In this document: in pieces, positions 35,987 through 43,262 of the stretch
Layout of the letters: each line of letters opens with the position of its first letter
Numbering within the stretch: the stretch's first letter is position 1
Source of the DNA: Traorella massiliensis
GTDB taxonomy: Bacteria > Bacillota_I > Bacilli_A > Erysipelotrichales > Erysipelotrichaceae
DNA: 64,000 bases
Assembly (NCBI RefSeq): GCF_900104665.1
Contig: NZ_LT629969.1
Location: 591,716 to 655,715 of the forward strand
Direction: 5' to 3'
Program-made: the position numbers and the translations under genes
Notes under the pieces: model-generated
What the model was told of the DNA's origin: nothing
Databases searched by the model: none
Seen by the model: only the letters and a program-made list of their open reading frames with translations

Positions 35987-35994
35987 TGATGAAA

Positions 35995-36028
35995 AAAAGT
36001 GATGCATAGCACGGCATCACTTTTCTTT
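35995..36028. terminator. Bidirectional terminator after malG
   Basis: An 11-bp stem (35995-36005 with 36014-36024) and T-rich tail, shared with the convergent ydcF-like gene. Confidence 0.85.
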
Positions 36029-36577
36029 CCTTTTAAGATAATTTCTGATTTCAATATAAAGATATTGATATCTTGAAACATATTCACGAAGCATTTTCTT
36101 GATCGTAAAACGATAGGGAGCATGAAACATAATGACATCATCAAAAAATTTACGGCTCATCGCATAGGCACGATTTACATGGTAGCCACTTGTCAGAATG
36201 CCAATTTTCTTAAATTGATGTTCCTGGCAAAGTTTTTGAGTGTATTTCATATTTTCATAAGTTGTTGTACTTTTATCTTCTAAAAGTGCTTTTTGATGAG
36301 TTAGCTTTGTAAAGTATTCAGCCATGATCGAAGCTTCTGAATAATGATTATGAGCTTTCCCGCCTGTAAAGATACATACGGGTATCTTATATTGGATGAC
36401 AGCCTTTGCGGCCTTTTCTACACGCATTTTCTGAGTGACTGACATCGTGCCATCATCATAGGCAGGACATCCCAAAACGATCAGGGCGTCCACATAGCCT
36501 TCATCACGTTTGCAAGAAGGAAAACAGATGACAGGAAGTAATAGGAATAAAACAAGGATCAATAATATGAATATCAT
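36017..36577 (-). CDS. YdcF/SanA-like DUF218 membrane-anchored protein
   Basis: 186 residues. An N-terminal hydrophobic helix (residues ~1-20) and the DUF218 core: DALIVLGCPAYDDG, then CIFTGGKAH, SEASIMAEYF and ILTSGYHVNRAYAMSRKFF. Family members are implicated in envelope processes; the reaction is not known. The start overlaps the tmcAL stop by 4 nt, indicating an operon. Confidence 0.85.
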   Translation of the reverse strand: MIFILLILVLFLLLPVICFPSCKRDEGYVDALIVLGCPAYDDGTMSVTQKMRVEKAAKAVIQYKIPVCIFTGGKAHNHYSEASIMAEYFTKLTHQKALLEDKSTTTYENMKYTQKLCQEHQFKKIGILTSGYHVNRAYAMSRKFFDDVIMFHAPYRFTIKKMLREYVSRYQYLYIEIRNYLKRKEK

Positions 36578-37638
36578 AGAAAAATAGGCGCCTCCAATTC
36601 TCTTTTACGGAAGTCTTCACGTAAATGTTCTGGCAGAGCTAATGAATAAAGACAGGTGGCTTTATATTCCATTTGCCGGTAGGCTTCTTCAATCTGATTA
36701 AATTTAGAAGCATAGAGAAAATCACTTTTTCTTAAATATTGCCTTCCTTTATCATTAGCTCCTAAAATACGGACAGAATTTGGTAAAGAAAGCTCATTGA
36801 CCTGTTTTTTTGTTGTCTGATTCAATAAATGAATGCAAGTACGCTGAATCCTGCTTCGAGTATATTTTTTTGAGACAGAATGGTTCATAAATTCTTCAAA
36901 AGATGAAGCTTGAGCATTTTTGATCAAAAGATTTTCAATACCTTCATCCATTAGAAACAACTCTTTAAGAGAATCTTTTGGAAGCGTAAAAAGCAATAGT
37001 TGAATCATTGGATAAAAATCTTTCAAAAAAACAGGATTTTCTATTTTGACTGGTGTCGCTTTTGAAATATCCAGCTGATCTTGAACAGCTTTACGGATAC
37101 TGGTGGCACTAGAAATGTTTTCTTCCAATTGTTCATCAAAGTAGTGATTGGTTCTTTTGATACAATAAGGCTTCATATTTTTAGAATATTTAAGATAATT
37201 GATACCTAAGATATCATTGGCATAAAGGGTTCCATACATCTGTTCATATGATTGTACAGGTGCCTTCTTTTTATCTAATGCCATCTTTTCTAATTGAGAA
37301 AGGCGAATAAGTTCTTGAAGATCATGACTTTCTGAGCCAAAACAAAAAGCATCACAGCCCATCAGGTTTAAAAGATGCATCGCCCCCATAGCAAAAGGTT
37401 CAGCACTTTGGGTGGCAAAGATAAAAGGTAATTCAACGACCAAATCAACTCCATGTTCAAGGGCGTTTTGGGTTCGATGCCATTTGTCAATAATGGCAGG
37501 TTCTCCACGCTGAACGAAGTTTGGCGACATGACAGCAATTAAAATATCACAATGAGTGATTTGTCTAGTTTGGCTGATATGGTGAATATGACCATTATGA
37601 AATGGGTTATATTCCACGACGATTCCACATGTTTTCAT
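36574..37638 (-). CDS. tmcAL: tRNA(Met) cytidine acetate ligase TmcAL (YlbM)
   Basis: 354 residues from ATG 37638, which begins MKTCGIVVEYNPFHNGHIHH, the nucleotidyltransferase signature with HNGH. Further blocks: MSPNFVQRGEPAIIDKW and VELPFIFATQSAEPFA. The enzyme makes N4-acetylcytidine at the wobble base of elongator tRNA-Met using acetate and ATP. A TATATT box ends 6 nt before the ATG on the minus strand and there is no ribosome binding site, so the message may be leaderless. Confidence 0.93.
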   Translation of the reverse strand: MKTCGIVVEYNPFHNGHIHHISQTRQITHCDILIAVMSPNFVQRGEPAIIDKWHRTQNALEHGVDLVVELPFIFATQSAEPFAMGAMHLLNLMGCDAFCFGSESHDLQELIRLSQLEKMALDKKKAPVQSYEQMYGTLYANDILGINYLKYSKNMKPYCIKRTNHYFDEQLEENISSATSIRKAVQDQLDISKATPVKIENPVFLKDFYPMIQLLLFTLPKDSLKELFLMDEGIENLLIKNAQASSFEEFMNHSVSKKYTRSRIQRTCIHLLNQTTKKQVNELSLPNSVRILGANDKGRQYLRKSDFLYASKFNQIEEAYRQMEYKATCLYSLALPEHLREDFRKRELEAPIFL

Positions 37639-37671
37639 GAGCTTAATATACCATAAAATCATAAATTATGA

Positions 37672-37677
37672 TATATT
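37672..37677 (+). promoter_or_regulatory. -10 box of the hydrolase gene
   Basis: TATATT at 37672-37677 in the short divergent region shared with tmcAL. Transcription from it would begin past the ATG at 37680, which decides for the start at 37695. Confidence 0.45.
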
Positions 37678-37694
37678 AAATGAAGGTGAGGAAA

Positions 37695-38612
37695 ATGGAA
37701 TTTAAGTTCTATAAAACAAAATCGAGGGTCGATGGTCTTTTGTTAGAAGTGATGGTCATTGAACCTGAAGGTGAAGTAAAGGGCATTCTTCAAATGTGTC
37801 ATGGCATGGCTGAAAATAAGGAAAGATATCAGCCAGTAATGAAAAAGATGGCAGAAAATGGTTATATCTGTGTGATGCATGATCATCGTGGACATGGTAA
37901 TATCGACAATGAGGATCTAGGACATTTTAATGATTCTAGTGGAAATGCCATTGTAAGTGATGTGATTCAGATTAGTGATGAGATCAAAGTGAAGTATCCT
38001 GATCTTCCAATCATCTTATTTGGTCATTCAATGGGAAGTCTTGTCGTTCGCTGTGTCATGAAAAGAAATGATGATGCATATGCAGGTTTGATCGTTTGTG
38101 GTTCACCATCAAAAAACCCATTAACTTCTTTAGCGATCATGCTCGTGAAAGTGATGAGTATTTTCTTAGGAAAGCGGCATCGCTCAAAACTAGTAGATAA
38201 GTTAGCTTTTGGTACATATAATAAAGCATTTGATGAAGTTTATTATCCGCATTCATGGATCAGCAGTGTAAAAGAAGTGCAGGATGCTTATCAGGAAAGT
38301 GATAAGTGTGGTTTTTTGTTTACGCTTAATGGTTATCTCAATCTGTTCTTGCTTCTAAAAAACACCTATGATCCAACAGGATGGCAGATGAAGAATAAAG
38401 ACTGTCCGATTTATTACATTGTAGGTGAAGAAGACCCATGTCGCATCAGTCAGAAAGATTTTGAATATGCCGTTGATTTTATGAAAGATCGAGGATATAC
38501 CCATGTAGAGAGTAAAGTCTATCCTCATGCTCGCCATGAAATCTTAAATGAATACTGCAAAGAAGAAGTCATGCAGGATATGTTAACATTTATGGATAAG
38601 ATAGTAGGATAA
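37695..38612 (+). CDS. Alpha/beta hydrolase (monoacylglycerol-lipase-like)
   Basis: 305 residues from ATG 37695, with AAGGTGAGG upstream. Serine hydrolase fold: oxyanion block [18 protein letters not shown] near residue 67, nucleophile elbow GHSMGS at ~115, acid in GEEDPCRIS, and the catalytic histidine in [11 protein letters not shown]. Resembles lysophospholipase and monoglyceride lipase homologues. No signal peptide. Confidence 0.85.
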
Positions 38613-38622
38613 TGAGGTATTT

Positions 38623-38964
38623 ATGGAAAAAGTATATAATAAACTAGTCAGAGATAATATTCCTAAAATTATAAAAGACGATGGACGTGAACCTATCGTA
38701 AAGGTATTAGATGATAAAACGTTTAAAAAGGAATTGGAGATAAAGTTATTAGAAGAATATAAAGAAGTGTTATCCGCAGATACAAGTGAGGATAGAATAG
38801 AAGAATTGGCTGATATGTTAGAAATCATACGTTCGCTAAGTATCTTAGAGAATAAAACATTAGAGGATATTGTAGAAGTAGCTAATTTAAAACGTAATAA
38901 ACGTGGTGGTTTTGAAAAAAAGATTTTTTTGGAAAGAGTCTTAGAAAATGATGAACAAATTTAA
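38623..38964 (+). CDS. MazG-like / phosphoribosyl-ATP pyrophosphohydrolase-like protein
   Basis: 113 residues. Starts VYNKLVRDNIPKII, and holds the acidic NTP-pyrophosphatase pattern LLEEYKEVLSADTSEDRIEE followed by LADMLEIIR. These helices bind magnesium in all-alpha NTP pyrophosphatases. Members of this short family occur near phage and defence genes. It overlaps the next gene by 17 nt, which suggests an operon with the HNH gene; a house-cleaning or defence role is inference. Confidence 0.8.
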   Translation: MEKVYNKLVRDNIPKIIKDDGREPIVKVLDDKTFKKELEIKLLEEYKEVLSADTSEDRIEELADMLEIIRSLSILENKTLEDIVEVANLKRNKRGGFEKKIFLERVLENDEQI

Positions 38965-39325
38965 TGTGTTCAAACAAATCATTAGAGAAAGTAATTATGA
39001 CAATACTTATAAAATGGCGTGGGCTAAATCATTAGTTGAAATATCAACTCAAATTGATTTAACAAATGAAAAAATAACAATTCAGTTTAGTGATATTGCG
39101 AAAAAGTATATCAAATATTACTGGAATCAAACAATCTTTTTTAACTTAAAACAAGGTTCTAATCCCTTAAAACCACCTGTAATTTTAACTTGTGTGAAAG
39201 AACTCATTGACAAATATTTTATGTGTGTACAATCAAAAGCACCCGAATTATATGAAAAAGCAGAAACTAAATTTGAAAAATTCAATTTGTTAGAAGATTA
39301 TAATAGAACTATAAAAAAGATGTGA
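38948..39325 (+). CDS. HNH endonuclease, N-terminal part (upstream frame)
   Basis: 125 residues. Helical region with YYWNQTIFFNLKQGSNPLKP and VKELIDKYF. In relatives as I know them, this part is fused directly to the segment encoded by the next frame: a single protein reads through KKDVSWRF. Here the frame ends at TGA 39323-39325, seven bases after an A-rich slippery site, and the nuclease part continues in the -1 frame. Either a programmed shift or an indel separates them. Confidence 0.75.
   Translation: MMNKFNVFKQIIRESNYDNTYKMAWAKSLVEISTQIDLTNEKITIQFSDIAKKYIKYYWNQTIFFNLKQGSNPLKPPVILTCVKELIDKYFMCVQSKAPELYEKAETKFEKFNLLEDYNRTIKKM
39313..39319 (+). other. Slippery heptamer A AAA AAG in zero frame
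   Basis: The zero-frame codons ATA AAA AAG set up the same heptamer used by E. coli dnaX. A -1 slip gives AAA AAA GAT GTG AGT TGG, entering the HNH frame at 39322. I see no clear stimulatory hairpin within 20 nt downstream. Confidence 0.6.
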
Positions 39326-39900
39326 GTTGGCGTTTTAAAATATTAAATGGCAAAGATACAGAATTATATTCTTATATCAAAGGGGACGATTTTTTAGAAA
39401 TAGATTCTTCATTATTACAATTATTGAAAGAAAATGAACAGGATTTGTACGATCTGATAAATTATCGATGGGGATTAATCTTGGAAACATTTAATAGTAC
39501 ACCAAGAATTAATAAGAAAGTTAAAATTATGGACGAAAGAGAGATAAAAAGAAGTTCCTTAAATAAATTTAAAAGTTATTTAGATTTAGAAAATAAAGAA
39601 CACAAATGTTTTATTTGTAATAAGAAAATAGAAGATCATCTCTCTATTGATCATGTTATTCCTTGGTCATATATGTATTCAGATGATGTTTGGAATCTAG
39701 TGTATGTATGTCAAACTTGTAATTCGAGTAAAAATAATAGAATTCCAACAAGAATTGAAATTATTAAATTAATAAAAAGAAATAAAAATCTTTTAAAATG
39801 TATGGAAGACAATGGAATTAATAATAAAATATATGATGAATTAAAAATATCAATAGAAAAAGATTATGTAAATAAGTTCTGGACAGGAAGTAAGAGCTAG
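39322..39900 (+). CDS. HNH endonuclease, C-terminal nuclease part
   Basis: 192 residues in the open frame. The HNH fold shows CFICNKKIEDHLSIDHVIPW with DH as catalytic pair, and the second CxxC in YVCQTCNSSKNN. The upstream region WRFKILNGKDTELYSYIKGD is the expected continuation of the preceding frame. The GTG start at 39322 has no ribosome binding site of its own and overlaps the upstream stop by 4 nt, so independent translation is doubtful and read-through or re-initiation is more likely. Confidence 0.85.
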   Translation: MSWRFKILNGKDTELYSYIKGDDFLEIDSSLLQLLKENEQDLYDLINYRWGLILETFNSTPRINKKVKIMDEREIKRSSLNKFKSYLDLENKEHKCFICNKKIEDHLSIDHVIPWSYMYSDDVWNLVYVCQTCNSSKNNRIPTRIEIIKLIKRNKNLLKCMEDNGINNKIYDELKISIEKDYVNKFWTGSKS

Positions 39901-39932
39901 TAGATGCTAAAATAGCAAAGATAATATTCACT

Positions 39933-39966
39933 TATAGTAAAAACAGCAATTTTTACTATAATTTTT
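39933..39966 (+). terminator. Terminator of the MazG-HNH operon
   Basis: An 11-bp perfect stem (39933-39943 with 39950-39960) and ATTTTT. Confidence 0.85.
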
Positions 39967-40399
39967 AAAGGTCTGTTGAGTAATTAATCATTTACAGTTA
40001 TTTAAAATTATTGTCATGAATTATTAATTAACATGTAAGTAAGAATATATTATCATAATAACAGATGAACTTCATACAAATATGAAACCCTGGTGTTGCA
40101 ATCACTGGGGTTTTATTATGAAGGGAAAATCGTAGATTATCGTTTAATCAGACTAATGTACAGTATGTTCAAACGTAAACATTCCTTCACAGCTACGACA
40201 TTTTCATATAATAATTGGAGAAGAATGATAAGTTCAAATCCCAACTGCACCCCCTCTATACAAATAATACAGACGTCATGAATTTTCACTTCTTTGTAGG
40301 GAACCTACTATTCTATATCCATGAAAATGTCTTTTTTTCTAAAAATATTTACATTTTATTATTTATTTCTCATTGATTAGTAACAATTTTATCAAAAAC
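39967..40399. other. Gene-poor stretch with an isolated terminator-like hairpin
   Basis: No convincing gene. A GC-rich hairpin with T-run (AACCCTGGTG with CACTGGGGTT) lies at 40086-40116 and could end a small RNA. The 62-residue frame at 40093-40281 starts inside this hairpin and is not supported. Confidence 0.4.
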
Positions 40400-40434
40400 G
40401 ATAGATGTGTTATGTTTTTTTAACAGGCTTTTTT
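40400..40434 (+). repeat. Upstream element, copy 1
   Basis: GATAGA, two variable bases, TGTTATGTTTTTTTA, one variable base, CA. It repeats at 40608-40641 and stands upstream of the 33-residue gene, while the second copy stood upstream of the gene at 42421 before an IS inserted. A shared operator or promoter part is inferred. Confidence 0.5.
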
Positions 40435-40465
40435 GTATGATAATAATAGAAATGGAGGATAAACG

Positions 40466-40567
40466 ATGAATAAAGTAGAATTTGTATTAAAAAAAGTTTT
40501 TAAGTTCTTATTTTATGTTTGTATTTTCTTTTATTATTTATTAAAGAAAGCAAGTGAAAACTTATAA
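40466..40567 (+). CDS. Small hydrophobic peptide (33 residues)
   Basis: ATG 40466 follows a strong AATGGAGGAT ribosome binding site. The product starts MNKVEFVLKKVFKFLFYVC, continues with a hydrophobic and aromatic stretch, and ends LLKKASENL: a single, Phe/Tyr-rich transmembrane or amphipathic helix with lysines at both ends. No family recognised. The build resembles small membrane-active peptides such as type I toxins or regulators of membrane proteins; that is a guess. A TATGAT box is at 40435-40440. Confidence 0.5.
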   Translation: MNKVEFVLKKVFKFLFYVCIFFYYLLKKASENL

Positions 40568-40607
40568 GAGGGAAGATAGAGTGAAAGATTGGATAATTAT
40601 AAAAAAA

Positions 40608-40641
40608 GATAGAAATGTTATGTTTTTTTACCATTTTTTCG
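40608..40641 (+). repeat. Upstream element, copy 2
   Basis: Second copy of the element at 40400-40434, 20 nt before IS copy B. Before the insertion it would have stood just upstream of the gene now at 42421. Confidence 0.5.
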
Positions 40642-40661
40642 TGTAAACTTAAAGTATAAAT

Positions 40662-42398
40662 GAGTAAGGACGAAAAGTAGTACTTAATCGAAAAGAAAAA
40701 GAAGAGATTTTAAATAAAAAAGTTAAATAAAAAAAATGAGCGCACTAAAAACAAGTGAACAAATGAAATAAAATAAATTTAGCGAAAATCAGGTTTCATT
40801 TTTAATCCAAGCATCAAGATGAATATTGATGGCGGCAAAGATTGAAAAGAAAGCTGCTTTGGAGTCTTCACGAATTCTCATCTGATGAAGATGATAGTCA
40901 TTGAGAATTCTATTATTGATTCTCTCAGTACAAGTTCTATTTTTGTATAGTTCTTTCCATTTATCTGTTTTGTAAGGAACAGGGCCAAAAAGACGCATAT
41001 CAAGCGAATCGTTAATGTAAACAGTTCTACCATATGGAGAAGGAGAACATGTATCTGCATGTGGACAAGAATCAATCAATCCCATTTTTAGAGGACAACG
41101 GAATTTTCTTCTTTGCCTTTGATAGTCGTAGCCACAGTGATACATTTCAACACCACAATCACAAATTGGTTTGCCGTTTTCACTAATAGAATCAAAGTGT
41201 TTATAAATATTTTTACCCAATTTACGTTGATTGAAATCAATGATTGGGATAATATTATGGTGACGCAGAAATTGGTAAACGGCAGAAGAATCGCTTGCGG
41301 AATCGAAACACATGAATTTTGGAGAGAGTTCAGGGTTAATATCAAGGAAACGAGCGGTAGAGGAAATGGAAGACAGAGCATCATGACGAGAAGCTTTCTC
41401 TAAATCGATAAAGACGGGAAGGTCAGTATGGATTAGAGGGTTATGATAAGAAATGTTATAGAGAGTATAACCGAAGTAATACATTCCAAGATCACTGTCC
41501 CAACCAAAATCTGCGTTTTTAGCGCTATAACGATGAGTGTTTAAAATATTGTCATCTTTAATGATTTGATGACCAAAAGGAGAAGCATGAATATGAAAAG
41601 CAGAACCATCACCAGAAAAGACAAGATTGTAGGAATCAATAAAGCCCATGTCATGAGAAGGAATGACAGCAATAGCGTTAAAAAGTAATTGAAGAGTATA
41701 AATCATACGATCACGGTCAAAAACAGAACCATCATGAGTGTAATTATCGAAAAGAGAATAAGTATCATCATTAGAGAAGTTCATTAATTTTTCACCTTTC
41801 TTAGGTTTAGAAGAATTAGATTTATTCGTAAAAAGGCCTTTAGGAAGAAGATCGTTATGGTGAGAAAAAGAATGAGTGATACGGTTAATGAAATCGTAAT
41901 GAGAAGAATGGTTAGGAACATTCCAAGAACCGATAAGATATTGAAGAAGCCTATCGTGATGAACTTCATAACACCAATTTTTAAGAGAAGTAAAACCAAG
42001 ATGAAGCATCAAAACGACAGAACGCAAATAGATAGCAGGATCGTTAGCGGGACGACCCAAAGGAGAATATAAAGGAAAGATGATATCGGCGACAAGGTCG
42101 ACATCAAGTTTAGACAACTTATGAATAGCAGACTTAAAATTAGGAGAAGAAAGTCTGAAAAGATCAGAAGTTGAAAGAGAAGACTTTTCTGTCTTAAGAA
42201 ATTCTTTGTAATCTTGAGACGAAGAGAAATAAATTAACATTGAAGATCACCACCTACTTACTACAGAAAGGCGAGCAAAGCGAGCCCGCAACGAGGGCGA
42301 TTTGTCAAGCAAAAAGTGAAAAAAGTTGGGGGGATTTCAAAAAAACGGCAATTAAAAAAGAGCGTAAACAAGCCGTTAAAATGTTTTCGACCACGCTC
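40662..42398 (-). mobile_element. Insertion sequence, copy B (1737 bp)
   Basis: Same ends and orientation as copy A (29964-31700), flanked by the 5-bp duplication TAAAT (40657-40661 and 42399-42403). It separates the sequence TATAAA at 40655 and the upstream element from the gene at 42421, whose ribosome binding site begins 7 nt past the right target copy. Confidence 0.9.
40789..42240 (-). CDS. DDE-type transposase, identical to copy A
   Basis: 483 residues with the same sequence as the transposase at 30091-31542. Both copies face the same way and flank a segment of about 9 kb holding araC, malEFG, ydcF, tmcAL, the hydrolase and HNH genes. Confidence 0.85.
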   Translation of the reverse strand: MLIYFSSSQDYKEFLKTEKSSLSTSDLFRLSSPNFKSAIHKLSKLDVDLVADIIFPLYSPLGRPANDPAIYLRSVVLMLHLGFTSLKNWCYEVHHDRLLQYLIGSWNVPNHSSHYDFINRITHSFSHHNDLLPKGLFTNKSNSSKPKKGEKLMNFSNDDTYSLFDNYTHDGSVFDRDRMIYTLQLLFNAIAVIPSHDMGFIDSYNLVFSGDGSAFHIHASPFGHQIIKDDNILNTHRYSAKNADFGWDSDLGMYYFGYTLYNISYHNPLIHTDLPVFIDLEKASRHDALSSISSTARFLDINPELSPKFMCFDSASDSSAVYQFLRHHNIIPIIDFNQRKLGKNIYKHFDSISENGKPICDCGVEMYHCGYDYQRQRRKFRCPLKMGLIDSCPHADTCSPSPYGRTVYINDSLDMRLFGPVPYKTDKWKELYKNRTCTERINNRILNDYHLHQMRIREDSKAAFFSIFAAINIHLDAWIKNET

Positions 42399-42420
42399 TA
42401 AATAATAAAGGAGAAAAACA

Positions 42421-43002
42421 ATGAACTTATATGGAAACAAACCGGGAAAATTTTTTGACAAGAAAATCAATGAGAAAATGCTGATAGGAAGGGATTATTA
42501 TGAAAATCGAGAAGAAGATAAAGCAAGACCTTATTATGTGGAAGTATTTAGATATTTGATCAACTTTGCGAAAAGAAATGGAATCAAAACGTTAGATGAT
42601 TTAGATAAGTGCGGTATTATGGAAGATTTCGCAATGAATTTTATTGGTGATTATGAAATTGTTGTTTATAATTCAAAAGAAGATTTGCAGATGTTTTTAG
42701 ATATGCAAAGAGAATATATGGATACTTTTGAATTAACAGATTTAGATTATGAAAATGCATTGCGTTTAAAGGTAACCCTTTTATTTAAGCTTGGGCGAGC
42801 TGAAGAAGGAGAAAGAAATATCGTAAGGGAATTAAAAAAGAATCCAAAGTGGCTATGGGGTTATGTTGAGCTTGTGGATGACTTTACTTCTTATCATAAG
42901 GATTTAGAGAAGGCGAAGCATTATTATGAATTAGGTCTTAAAAATGCTGCTGACGATCCTGATTTTGATGCCTTGAAAGAAAGAGCGGATATGTTGGAGT
43001 AA
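42421..43002 (+). CDS. TPR-like protein of unknown function next to the CRISPR locus
   Basis: 193 residues, AAAGGAG before the ATG. Helical throughout, with a tetratricopeptide-like last third (NALRLKVTLLFKLGRAEEGE, then KHYYELGLKNAADDPDFDAL). No named family recognised; it resembles short TPR/SEC-C-associated bacterial proteins. It stands 260 bp before cas9 and runs towards the tracrRNA gene, which is on the other strand. Its natural promoter seems to have been cut off by IS copy B. Confidence 0.65.
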   Translation: MNLYGNKPGKFFDKKINEKMLIGRDYYENREEDKARPYYVEVFRYLINFAKRNGIKTLDDLDKCGIMEDFAMNFIGDYEIVVYNSKEDLQMFLDMQREYMDTFELTDLDYENALRLKVTLLFKLGRAEEGERNIVRELKKNPKWLWGYVELVDDFTSYHKDLEKAKHYYELGLKNAADDPDFDALKERADMLE

Positions 43003-43103
43003 TGAGATTTAGTAGAAGAAATTGATGTTGGATTACGTATATTTATATTGTGAAATAAAGCTACAAATTATTAGTAGAAAAGAAGAGAGAGTTAAAAAAG
43101 CAT

Positions 43104-43222
43104 AAAAAAATAGCTGCATGGCAACTATTCATTTATCACCTAAGTGATACCGAATTAACGGCATTTAAGCATAGCTTTATTTTAACTCGTTATGTTATTT
43201 TGAATATGTCAATCTCTTGACA
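43104..43222 (-). ncRNA. tracrRNA of the type II-A CRISPR system
   Basis: Read on the minus strand it holds an anti-repeat at about 43206-43180: 17 nt (ATTCAAAATAACATAAC) complementary to the CRISPR repeat, a small bulge, then TTAAAAT that pairs with the repeat start. Downstream are a nexus-like hairpin (AAGC-TAT-GCTT, 43178-43168), two hairpins (ATGCCG with CGGTAT; ATCAC with GTGAT) and a terminator stem ATAGTTGC-CAT-GCAGCTAT followed by seven Ts. The 5' end is set by the promoter at 43257-43229 and begins with a 6-bp hairpin at 43223-43208. Confidence 0.92.
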
Positions 43223-43228
43223 TAATTA

Positions 43229-43257
43229 GAATAACTCAATAAAGAAAGGAAGTCAAG
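43229..43257 (-). promoter_or_regulatory. tracrRNA promoter, overlapping the cas9 leader
   Basis: On the minus strand TTGACT (43257-43252), 17-nt spacer, TATTCT (43234-43229). It covers the ribosome binding site region of cas9, so the two genes start back to back and their control is likely linked. Confidence 0.75.
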
Positions 43258-43262
43258 ATAAA

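Noticed and set aside
40093-40281. 62-residue ORF
   Set aside because: It starts within a terminator-like hairpin, lacks a ribosome binding site and has no protein-like pattern.
29964-42398. Composite transposon carrying the mal genes
   Set aside because: Each IS copy has its own different 5-bp target duplication (TTGTA and TAAAT), which shows two separate insertions rather than one composite event.
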